From RYN-230 sp963837515 (GTDB lineage: Bacteria; Actinomycetota; Actinomycetes; Streptosporangiales; Streptosporangiaceae), in assembly GCA_963837515.1 (NCBI GenBank), contig CAWINT010000010.1, positions 62,001-126,000 of the forward strand: 64,000 bases of DNA, written 5' to 3'. The notes below the pieces were generated by a model. That model saw nothing but the letters and a program-made list of their open reading frames with translations. It was not told the origin of the DNA and made no database searches. Position 1 is the first letter of the stretch. Each line of letters opens with the position of its first letter. The translations under genes were made by a program, and so were the position numbers. Of the stretch, positions 1 to 7,197 are shown one piece after another.

Positions 1-257
1 TCGGGCTGGGCCGGGCGATGGGCGAGACGATCGCCGCCGCGCTGGTCATCGGCTCGTCGTCCACGATCACCTCCCACCTGTTCGCCACCGGGTACAACAT
101 GCCGGCCGTCATCGCCAACCAGTTCGGCGAGGCCACCGGCGTGTGGAAGGCCGGCCTGATGGGACTGGGCGTGCTCCTGTTCGCGTTCACTATCATCATC
201 AACGTCATTGCCCGCGCGACGGTCGAACGGTCCGCGCGGCGGATGCGGGGTGCCTGA
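1..257 (+). CDS. pstC: phosphate ABC transporter permease PstC, C-terminal part
   Basis: Inner-membrane permease of the high-affinity phosphate importer PstSCAB. Only the last ~84 residues are in the window and the gene runs off the left edge. The visible part has the permease EAA-loop remnant (GLGRAMGETIAAALVIG) followed by a long hydrophobic helix ending in a basic tail. Its TGA stop at 255-257 shares a base with the ATG of pstA, a translational-coupling overlap typical of pst operons. Identity rests on this tail plus the pstA-pstB context. Confidence 0.88.
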   Translation, partial: GLGRAMGETIAAALVIGSSSTITSHLFATGYNMPAVIANQFGEATGVWKAGLMGLGVLLFAFTIIINVIARATVERSARRMRGA

Positions 258-1147
258 TGGCCGTCGTGGCCGGACAGCAGAACGCTGACCTGCAGGAGCC
301 AGCGGGCTGGCGGCGGACCAAAAACCGCATCGCCACCATCGCGATGTGGGTCGCGTTCGTGGTCGTGATCATCCCGCTGGGATTCGTCCTGTACACCGTG
401 ATCGCCAAGGGTGCCGGGGTCATCAGCTGGAGCTTCCTGACCAGCCCGATCCCGCCCAATGTGCTGCCCGCGGACGTCGGCGGGATGGGCCCGGCCATTG
501 TCGGCACGATCGAGATCACCGCCCTGGCCACGGTCATGGCCGTGCCGCTCGGCGTGCTCGGGGCGATCTACCTCAACGAGTACGGCGGCGGCGGGTGGCT
601 GGCCCAGTTCATCGGGTTCATGGCCGACGTGATGACCGGCGTCCCGTCGATCATCATGGGCCTGTTCATCTTCGCGGTCTGGGTGCTGACCTTCGGCTTC
701 TCCGGGCTGGCCGGCGCCTTCGCGCTGGGCTGCCTGATGCTGCCGATCGTGATCCGCTCCACGCAGGAGATGCTCCGGCTGGTGCCGGACGCGCTGCGCG
801 AGGGCAGTTACGCCCTCGGCGCCAGCAAGTCCCGGGTGACGCTGACGGTGGTGCTGCCCGCCGCGCTCGGCGGGATCGTCAGCGGCGTCCTGCTGGCCGT
901 GGCCCGGGCGGCCGGCGAGACGGCGCCGCTGCTGTTCACCATCCTGACCGTGACGACCGCGAACCCGAACGTGTTCAGCGGCGCGAACACGTCGCTGCCG
1001 TCGCAGATTTTCGTGAACGCGTCCTCGCCGTACCCTGGTGCTCAGGCACGCGGCTGGGGGGCGGCGCTCACCCTCATCGCCATCGCGTTCATCCTCATGA
1101 TCGCGGCCCGCTTCGTCACCGCCCGCTTTGCCCGCTACCAGCGCTAG
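257..1147 (+). CDS. pstA: phosphate ABC transporter permease PstA
   Basis: Second membrane subunit of the Pst phosphate importer, 296 residues. I placed the start at the ATG overlapping the pstC stop (TGATG). A longer reading frame upstream only shadows pstC. After a short polar N-terminus there are about six hydrophobic segments. The EAA-type loop that docks on PstB sits near residues 175-200 (LREGSYALGASKSRVT, then AAGETAPLLF). Phosphate starvation control by PhoP is usual for the family, but the operon promoter lies outside the window. Confidence 0.93.
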   Translation: MAVVAGQQNADLQEPAGWRRTKNRIATIAMWVAFVVVIIPLGFVLYTVIAKGAGVISWSFLTSPIPPNVLPADVGGMGPAIVGTIEITALATVMAVPLGVLGAIYLNEYGGGGWLAQFIGFMADVMTGVPSIIMGLFIFAVWVLTFGFSGLAGAFALGCLMLPIVIRSTQEMLRLVPDALREGSYALGASKSRVTLTVVLPAALGGIVSGVLLAVARAAGETAPLLFTILTVTTANPNVFSGANTSLPSQIFVNASSPYPGAQARGWGAALTLIAIAFILMIAARFVTARFARYQR

Positions 1148-1154
1148 GAACGCC

Positions 1155-2036
1155 ATGGATCAGCCACAGCGCAGCGTCACCGCCAAGACCGAGCTGCCCA
1201 AGCCGGCGGCTCTGCAGGAGGCCAGGCGCAAGGATTACCCCGCCGCGCCGGGCAACCTGATCTTCGACGTCCGGAACGTCTCGATCTCCTACGGCTCGTT
1301 CAAAGCCGTCACGGACGTGACGATGCCCATCTACGAGAACGAGATCACCGCCTTCATCGGCTCGTCCGGCAGCGGCAAGTCAACTGTGCTCCGGTCCTTC
1401 AACCGGATGAACGATCTCGTTCCCGGGGCGCGCGTCAACGGCGAGATGGACTACCGGGGCGAGTCGCTGTACGCCAGCGGTGTCTCACCTATCGCCGTGC
1501 GGCGGCGGATCGGGATGGTGTTCCAGAAGCCCAACCCGTTCCCCAAGTCGATCTACGACAACGTTGCCTACGGGCCGCGGATCAACGGGATCCGGAACAA
1601 GGGCAAGCTGGACGAGATCGTCGAGACCTCGCTGCGCAAGGCGGCGCTGTGGGACGAGGTCAAGAACCGCCTCGGCACGTCGGGCCTGAGCCTGTCCGGC
1701 GGGCAGGCGCAGCGGCTGTGCATCGCCCGCACGATCGCGGTCGAGCCGGACGTGGTGCTGATGGACGAGCCCGCGTCAGCCCTCGACCCGATCGCGACCG
1801 GGGCGGTCGAGGACCTGATGCTGGAGCTCAAACAGCAGTACACGATCATCGTCGTGACGCACAACATGCAGCAGGCCACCCGGGTCAGCGACCGCACCGC
1901 CGTCTTCTACGTGATCGTCAACGAGACCAGCGATACCCGCACCGGCGTGCTGGTCGAATACGGCCGGACCGAGCAGATCTTCCAGGACCCGCAGGACTCG
2001 CGCACCCAGGCTTACGTCACCGGCCGGATGGGCTGA
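1155..2036 (+). CDS. pstB: phosphate ABC transporter ATP-binding protein PstB
   Basis: ATPase that powers phosphate import through PstC/PstA, 293 residues. Walker A is GSSGSGKST near residue 71. The PstB-typical Q-loop FQKPNPFPKSI, Walker B VVLMDEP and switch His (VVTHNMQQA) are all present. Two small departures are seen: the signature reads LSGGQAQRL where most PstB have LSGGQQQRL, and the residue after DEP is Ala where Cys is common. The start ATG at 1155 has AGGA just upstream and lies 7 nt after pstA. Confidence 0.95.
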   Translation: MDQPQRSVTAKTELPKPAALQEARRKDYPAAPGNLIFDVRNVSISYGSFKAVTDVTMPIYENEITAFIGSSGSGKSTVLRSFNRMNDLVPGARVNGEMDYRGESLYASGVSPIAVRRRIGMVFQKPNPFPKSIYDNVAYGPRINGIRNKGKLDEIVETSLRKAALWDEVKNRLGTSGLSLSGGQAQRLCIARTIAVEPDVVLMDEPASALDPIATGAVEDLMLELKQQYTIIVVTHNMQQATRVSDRTAVFYVIVNETSDTRTGVLVEYGRTEQIFQDPQDSRTQAYVTGRMG

Positions 2037-2042
2037 GCCGGG

Positions 2043-2495
2043 ATGCCCGGGATCATCGTCGGGGTGGACGGCTCCGAGCACTCCCGCCGGGCGCTGCGCT
2101 GGGCCCTGCGCGAGGCGGCGCGGCATCAGCTCCCGCTGACCCTCATGACCGTGCGCCACGGCACGGTCCGGCCCGCCACCGAGGTGTACTGGCCGGTACT
2201 CGAGCATCCGGATAACCGCGCCGACGAGGAGAGCACCCGGAAGGCAGTCCGGGCGCTCGTGGACGAGGTCGCCACCGAAACCGGCGAGACGGCCCCCGAG
2301 GTCACGGTGACGGTGGCGACGGGCAACCCGGCGGAAGAGCTCATCCGGGCCGCGCAGGGCGCGGACATGCTCGTGGTCGGGTCCCATGGCCGGGGCGGCT
2401 TCGCCACCTTGCTGATGGGGTCGGTGAGCAGCCAGGTCGTGCACCACGCCAGCTGCCCGGTCGTGGTCATCCGCGAGCCGCGCCCGGCCGCGTAG
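2043..2495 (+). CDS. universal stress protein (UspA family)
   Basis: Single-domain Usp of 150 residues, 6 nt downstream of pstB and probably co-transcribed. The N-terminal strand IIVGVDGSEHSRRAL and the C-terminal nucleotide-binding signature VVGSHGRGGFATLLMGSVSSQVVH, matching G-x2-G-x9-G-[ST], mark an ATP-binding-type Usp. These cytosolic proteins respond to starvation and hypoxia in actinobacteria. The specific role is unknown, though its position suggests expression with phosphate starvation genes. Confidence 0.9.
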   Translation: MPGIIVGVDGSEHSRRALRWALREAARHQLPLTLMTVRHGTVRPATEVYWPVLEHPDNRADEESTRKAVRALVDEVATETGETAPEVTVTVATGNPAEELIRAAQGADMLVVGSHGRGGFATLLMGSVSSQVVHHASCPVVVIREPRPAA

Positions 2496-2545
2496 CCCAG
2501 ACTGGCTGGACACCGACCCGGCTGGACTGGGAACCTTGACCCGTC

Positions 2546-4126
2546 ATGCGCCGCTTACCGACCAAAGCCGATGAATTCACCGCGTGCCTCGGCCTGGCTG
2601 GGGTGCTCGCGCATTTATTGCTGGCCCCGCTGACGCTGCTGCTGGCCATCGCGCTGCACCTGGCCGGCCGGTTGATGCACTGGCGTCCGGCCTGGCTGGC
2701 CGTCCCGGCTGCTGCCGGGCTGGCCTGGTCGCTGGCCCTGGGTCCGCGGGCCGCGTTCGCCGGCTTCACCGCCGGCCCGCACCAGGTGCTCGGGTACCTC
2801 GCCGCCGCGCCCGCCCACCCCGGCCATCTGGCCCGCCTGGGCCGGGCATTCGCCGGGATCAGCCGCTGGCTGCCCCGCCAGGCCCCGGTCGCGCTGCTGG
2901 CCGCGCCGGCCGAAACCGTGCTGGGCCACCGCGCGCGCCGGCCGCGCGCCGGGCGGGCTGGCTCCCCGGCGGCCCGCCCCGGGCCGCTCGCGGCGGCGCG
3001 GTGGCAGCTCACCGTACGGGCCGTTAGGTCGGGTGGAGTGACGGGACGGGCCGGCGGTGTGCTCGGCGCAGACTGGCGCACCGGGCGGCCGGTCGAGATT
3101 TCCTGGGCCGCCGCGGGCGGCGGCGTGCTGCTCGCGGGGGACGGCCCGGTGCTGGCGGCCAGCTTCCAGCTGGTGCACGCGGCGATCCGGCGGCGCAAGC
3201 CGGTCATCGTGGCCGATCTGGCCGGGACCCCGGGCCTGGCCAGGTCGCTCGCCGCGGCCTGCGCGGCGGCCGCCGCGCCGCTGCAGGTCTTCGGCGCCGC
3301 CGGCCCTGGCTGCTACGACCCGCTGCGCGGGGCCGGCCCGGCCCAGCAGGCGGCGCTGGTCCTCGGCATGATCGGCTGGACGGCCGGCACTGACCATATC
3401 CAGCGGGCCTGCGCCGATTACCTTAACGACCTGTTCGCCGTCTCGGCCGCCGCCGCGCCCGGGCCGCCCGTTCCGCTGCTGGACGACGTGGCGGCGTTAC
3501 TCCAGCCTGCGGTGCTGCGGGCCCGGGCCGCCCAGGTGCCGCCTTATCATCCCCGCCGTGAGCTGCTGGCCGGACGCGCCCGGGCGGCGGCCAGCCGGCT
3601 GGAGGCCGAGCCGGGCGCCGCCGCGTTCCTGGCCGGTGAGCTGACCGCGTTGCGCGCGTCACCGCTCGGGCGGTGGCTGCGGCCGGCGGCCGGGGGCGGG
3701 GGCACTGGCCGGCCGGAGCAGGGCATCAGCCTCGGCACGGTGATCCGCGACCGGGCGGTTGTGCTGTTCTCGCTGGATGTCGCGCGGTTCGGCCGTGCGG
3801 CCCAGATGATCGCCAACGTGGTGGCGCTCGATCTGCGGGCCAGGTACGCGGCCGCGCACCGGCAGGGGGTACCCGGTGACGGCCTGGCCGTGTTCACCCG
3901 CGGTGACCTGCTGGCCGGCCCGGCGCTGACCGGGCTGCTCGACATCGGCGGCCGGGCCGGGCTGGCCACCGTCTTCCCGCTCGCGGGCGGCCCGGCCGCT
4001 GAGCGGCTCGCGGGGCTCGTGAACGTCCGGGTGGAACTGGCCGCGGACGGCCAGTTCTCGTTGCTGAGCTGGGACCGGGCGCTGGCGGTGGCCGGCGCCC
4101 ACCTCGTGCTGGCCGGGCGGCCATGA
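2546..4126 (+). CDS. VirD4/TraG-like coupling-type protein with decayed ATPase motifs
   Basis: Protein of 526 residues with two hydrophobic helices at the N-terminus (about 14-38 and 47-66), a Pro/Arg/Ala linker, and a RecA-like fold from about 185. The layout resembles conjugative coupling ATPases: the Walker A position reads LLAGDGPVLAASFQL (about 195-209), with no GKS/T. It is followed by a strand VIVADLAG, a CYDPL motif (VirD4 proteins have YNPL), and a C-terminal strand GLAVFTRGDLL where an acidic Walker B would be. It therefore looks like a membrane pseudo-ATPase. The stop overlaps the next start (ATGA). Two rare TTA codons occur (2615, 3497). Function is unknown and the family call is by motif order only. 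Confidence 0.6.
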   Translation: MRRLPTKADEFTACLGLAGVLAHLLLAPLTLLLAIALHLAGRLMHWRPAWLAVPAAAGLAWSLALGPRAAFAGFTAGPHQVLGYLAAAPAHPGHLARLGRAFAGISRWLPRQAPVALLAAPAETVLGHRARRPRAGRAGSPAARPGPLAAARWQLTVRAVRSGGVTGRAGGVLGADWRTGRPVEISWAAAGGGVLLAGDGPVLAASFQLVHAAIRRRKPVIVADLAGTPGLARSLAAACAAAAAPLQVFGAAGPGCYDPLRGAGPAQQAALVLGMIGWTAGTDHIQRACADYLNDLFAVSAAAAPGPPVPLLDDVAALLQPAVLRARAAQVPPYHPRRELLAGRARAAASRLEAEPGAAAFLAGELTALRASPLGRWLRPAAGGGGTGRPEQGISLGTVIRDRAVVLFSLDVARFGRAAQMIANVVALDLRARYAAAHRQGVPGDGLAVFTRGDLLAGPALTGLLDIGGRAGLATVFPLAGGPAAERLAGLVNVRVELAADGQFSLLSWDRALAVAGAHLVLAGRP

Positions 4127-6492
4127 CCGGGGCGCTGGCCCGGTCCGACCGGGTCTACCTGGGCTGGGAGTACGCGCCCCGGCATGGCGACCCCGGTCCG
4201 CCGCCGCCCCGGCCGCTGCCGCCCCAGGCCGAGGAGGTCAACCCGGACTGGGTGGCGGCCCAGCGGCGCGAGGAGCGGCGGCTGGGCCGTCCGGCCCGGG
4301 CCGCGACGGTAGCCGGGCTGGCCGTGGCCGCTGCGTCTGCCGCCGCCGCGCTGAGCGCCCCGGGAGTGCTGAACCTGGCCCTGGCCGGGGCCGGGGTGGT
4401 GGCGGCCGGCGTCGTGGCGCTGGCGGGCGGCGCGGTAGCCCTGGCCGGGGCGCGGGGAGTGTGGCACGGGCAGCGCGACCTGCGCCGCCGTCTGGCCGCC
4501 GAGGAACGGCGGGTGGCCCTGGCCCGCGCCGCGGCGGACCGCCGCTGTGCTGCCGAGCTTGCCGAACACGCCCGCCGGCTGCGGGACTGGCAGGCGCACG
4601 CGCGGGCGTTCCGCACCCAGACGCAGTGGTATGGCGTGACGCTGCCCGCCGCGGTGGACCGGATCGACGTGGCCGGGGGGACGCTGGACGGCTGGTCCGC
4701 GCTGGTGGCCATGCTGGCCGGGTTCCGGCTGGCCGCGGGCGGTGAGGTCACTGTGCTGGACCTGTCCGAGGGCGCGGTGGCCCGGGATCTGCTCGGGCTG
4801 GCCGGCTGGCTCGGGGTGGCGCCGCTGGTCTGGGTGCTGCCCGGTGACCTGCCCCGGCTGGGGCTGGGAACCGGCGTGCCTGGTGACGTCCTGGCCGACC
4901 TGCTGGCGGTGGCCGCCGCGGCGGCCACCGAGCCGGCCAGCCCGGTTGATCCCGGGGTCGATGCCGCCCTGCTGGAACGCGTGTCCGGGGTTCTCGGGCC
5001 GCCGGGGCCGCCCGGCTCTCCCGGGCCGCCGGGGCCGCCCGGCTCGCCCGGGCCGCCCGGGCCGGGCTTCGCCCGGCTGACCGCCGGGCTGCGGGTGCTC
5101 GCGCAGGTCGGTGGGCCCCGCGCTGAGATCCAGCGTGGGCTGCTCACCGAGGCTGAGACCGAAGCGGTCGCCGGACTCTACGGCCAGGCCGCCGCCGACC
5201 GCGTCATCATCGAGCGGGCCCTGCTCCTCGAAGCCCGGTTGCGCCCGCTGGCCGGGCTGGGCGGCGCGTCGGCCGGGTGGCCGGCCAGCCGGCTCCGCGT
5301 GGTCGCGCTGGACCGGTCCGCCCGCCTGACCGGCGGGCCGGTCCTCGGCGGTTATGTGGCCGCGGCGCTCACCCAGCTGCTCCGCTCGCGGCCGCGGGAA
5401 GCGCCATGGCAGCACACCCTGCTGGTCTGCGGTGCGGAACGGCTGCGCGGCGAACTGCTCGACCGGCTGTCCGACGCCTGCGAATCCTCCGGCACCGGGC
5501 TGGTGCTGGGGTACCGGTCACTCGTCCCGCACGTCCGGGACCGGGTGGGGCGTGGCAACGCGGCCGTCGCGTTCATGCGGCTCGGCAACGCCGAGGACGC
5601 CCGGGTGGCCAGCGAGCAGATCGGCACCGAACACCGCTTCGTGGTCGCCCAGCTCACCGACACGGTCGGCGCGTCGCTGACCGACACCGCCGGTGATGCC
5701 TACACCAGTACGGTCGGCACCACTGCGAACACCACCGTGTCCACGTCGTCCAGCCAGGGCACGGGGCACAGCGGCGGGCGGGGTCAGAGCTGGGCCGGGC
5801 TGTCCCCGTTCGCGCCGCGGACGGCCTCGGCGCACCGGGAGACGAGTTATTCAACGGGAGTCAGCGACTCGGCGTCGATCACCGAGGGGATCAGCGCCGG
5901 AACGTCCTGGGGCCGGCAGACCGCCCGGGCGGCCGGAATCAGCCTGTCCGGTGCCCGGACCAGCCAGCGATCCCGGGAGTTCCTCGTCGAGCAGCACGCC
6001 CTGCAACAGCTGCCGCCCTCCGCGGTGCTGGTCAGTTACGCGTCGGCGGCTGGCCGGCGAGTCGTCCTGGCCGACGCCAACCCCGGCATCCTGAGGCTGC
6101 CCACGGCCACGCTGCATTCCCGGGACGAGGCGTGTCCCGAGTGGTCGGCTGGCTCTGGATCCACCGCGGGTGCTTGGTCCGCTGATCCGGACGGCAGCGC
6201 GGGCTGGGTCGCTGATCCGGCGGCCACGGAGGGCTGGCCTGCTGATCGGTCCGCCGCAGGGGGAGAGGACGATGGCGCGACAACATGGCCGCCTGCGCCG
6301 TGGGAACGCGGCGACCCGGGCGTTCGTGTCTGGGAGCGCGCTGCTGGGGGGCGCGCTGCTGGGGAGCGCGCTGCTGGGGGCGGATCGTGGCGGCCGCACC
6401 GCGGGAGCCCTTCCTGGGGCGGCCCAGTCTCGCCGCCGACCCGGGACCCGGCCGAGGCTCCGCTCAGCTGGCGCGACGACCCACCGCAGTGA
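4123..6492 (+). CDS. large membrane-anchored TraG/VirD4-like protein, collagen-like tract
   Basis: Protein of 789 residues, translationally coupled to the preceding gene. Order: Pro-rich N-terminus, two close hydrophobic helices (about 65-112), a charged alpha-helical stretch (113-165), then a Rossmann/RecA-like part with strands VTVLDLS and LLVCGAERLR but no recognisable Walker A. A Gly-Pro-Pro tract sits at about 292-315. The block FMRLGNAEDARVASEQIG (about 484-501) resembles the sensor-like part of TraG/VirD4 coupling proteins. Next comes a Ser/Thr-rich stretch (about 520-610) and a low-complexity Ser/Gly/Trp C-terminus. It probably forms a complex with its neighbour at the membrane. No function is assigned. 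Confidence 0.6.
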   Translation: MTGALARSDRVYLGWEYAPRHGDPGPPPPRPLPPQAEEVNPDWVAAQRREERRLGRPARAATVAGLAVAAASAAAALSAPGVLNLALAGAGVVAAGVVALAGGAVALAGARGVWHGQRDLRRRLAAEERRVALARAAADRRCAAELAEHARRLRDWQAHARAFRTQTQWYGVTLPAAVDRIDVAGGTLDGWSALVAMLAGFRLAAGGEVTVLDLSEGAVARDLLGLAGWLGVAPLVWVLPGDLPRLGLGTGVPGDVLADLLAVAAAAATEPASPVDPGVDAALLERVSGVLGPPGPPGSPGPPGPPGSPGPPGPGFARLTAGLRVLAQVGGPRAEIQRGLLTEAETEAVAGLYGQAAADRVIIERALLLEARLRPLAGLGGASAGWPASRLRVVALDRSARLTGGPVLGGYVAAALTQLLRSRPREAPWQHTLLVCGAERLRGELLDRLSDACESSGTGLVLGYRSLVPHVRDRVGRGNAAVAFMRLGNAEDARVASEQIGTEHRFVVAQLTDTVGASLTDTAGDAYTSTVGTTANTTVSTSSSQGTGHSGGRGQSWAGLSPFAPRTASAHRETSYSTGVSDSASITEGISAGTSWGRQTARAAGISLSGARTSQRSREFLVEQHALQQLPPSAVLVSYASAAGRRVVLADANPGILRLPTATLHSRDEACPEWSAGSGSTAGAWSADPDGSAGWVADPAATEGWPADRSAAGGEDDGATTWPPAPWERGDPGVRVWERAAGGRAAGERAAGGGSWRPHRGSPSWGGPVSPPTRDPAEAPLSWRDDPPQ
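4996..5067 (+). repeat. 27-bp tandem repeat coding a collagen-like GPP tract
   Basis: Two near-identical 27-bp units (4996-5022 and 5023-5049) and part of a third. They encode G-P-P and G-S-P triplets inside the 789-residue protein, between its two globular parts. The tract is in frame. Confidence 0.85.
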
Positions 6493-6550
6493 CCGGCGCC
6501 CGTGATGGGAGCGCCGGCCTCACCTGACACGGCTCAGGAAACGAACACAG

Positions 6551-6581
6551 CCGCGGGGGAGTCGTGCTGACTCCCCCGCGG
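6551..6581. terminator. perfect 13-bp hairpin, bidirectional terminator
   Basis: Arms CCGCGGGGGAGTC (6551-6563) and GACTCCCCCGCGG (6569-6581) with a 5-nt loop. It lies between the end of the decayed-ATPase operon and the convergent small membrane gene. There is no T-run, as is common in high-GC actinobacteria. Confidence 0.7.
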
Positions 6582-6656
6582 CCGGGGTGGCTGTTACCTG
6601 TTACCCGAAACGGGCCCGGCCGGGCGTCCTGGCGTGCCCGGCCGGCTCGCGGGCAG

Positions 6657-6947
6657 TCAGGCCGGGATACGCCCGCGCTGGGGCTGCGTGGCGTGGCTGC
6701 GAGCGGGACGCGCCGGGACCGCGTGCCGGCGGCCGGGCACCGCGGTGCGGGCGTCGGCGTGCTCGCGAGCAGTGGTCAGGCCGCCAGCCGTGCCGGTGGC
6801 GGCCATCGGGGCCGTCTGCGCGGCGTGGCTGCGAGTGTAACCGGGAGCCTTGTCAGGCCGCTTGAAGGTCAGCCACAGCGGGATACCCACGACGGCGGTG
6901 AAGATGAGGAAGGCGAGCGGGAAGTTGGCCAGGACCAGGGTGGTCAC
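6657..6947 (-). CDS. small single-pass membrane protein
   Basis: Protein of 96 residues. I set the start at a GTG (6945-6947) preceded by AAGGAG at 6953-6958 with a 5-nt gap; an upstream extension has no such site. One hydrophobic helix sits at the N-terminus (FPLAFLIFTAVVGIPLWLTF) followed by KRPD, a pattern I associate with short conserved actinobacterial membrane proteins. The rest is a polar Ala/Arg/Thr tail of low complexity, which may be lineage-specific. Function unknown. It is transcribed towards the hairpin at 6551-6581. Confidence 0.7.
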   Translation of the reverse strand: MTTLVLANFPLAFLIFTAVVGIPLWLTFKRPDKAPGYTRSHAAQTAPMAATGTAGGLTTAREHADARTAVPGRRHAVPARPARSHATQPQRGRIPA

Positions 6948-7109
6948 GGGATCTCCTTGGGGGTCTGTCGCCGGCCGTGGCCCGGTCGGCGTCGTTGTAT
7001 TCAGGTTGCCCCGCGGCCTTCTTCGATCCCTTTGCTGGTCTTCTGAGCCAGCTATGAACCGATCGGGCCGTTGGTTCACCCACCTGATCTAGCAGCTAAG
7101 TGAGTAATT

Positions 7110-7125
7110 TCGACTATGTTGTCGA
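7110..7125. promoter_or_regulatory. inverted repeat in the HNH gene promoter region
   Basis: TCGAC-TATGTT-GTCGA, a 5-bp-arm palindrome 73 nt upstream of the DUF222-HNH start, in a patch of lower GC. Its ends and 16-bp length resemble the actinobacterial LexA box (TCGAAC-N4-GTTCGA), with two mismatches per half-site. It is a candidate operator only. Confidence 0.35.
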
Positions 7126-7197
7126 TTGCGAACACCAAACTGTCAGTGGTCGCTCGTACTGTTGGAACATGTCATAGAGCGGAAGGAGGTGGCCGCG

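Noticed and set aside
1155..2036. PstB signature changes (LSGGQAQRL, DEPASALDP) as inactivation
   Set aside because: All catalytic residues are kept. These are conservative substitutions outside the essential positions.
2546..6492. Integrated conjugative element
   Set aside because: Coupling-protein-like genes are present, but there is no relaxase, integrase, att repeat or GC shift, so I do not call a mobile element.
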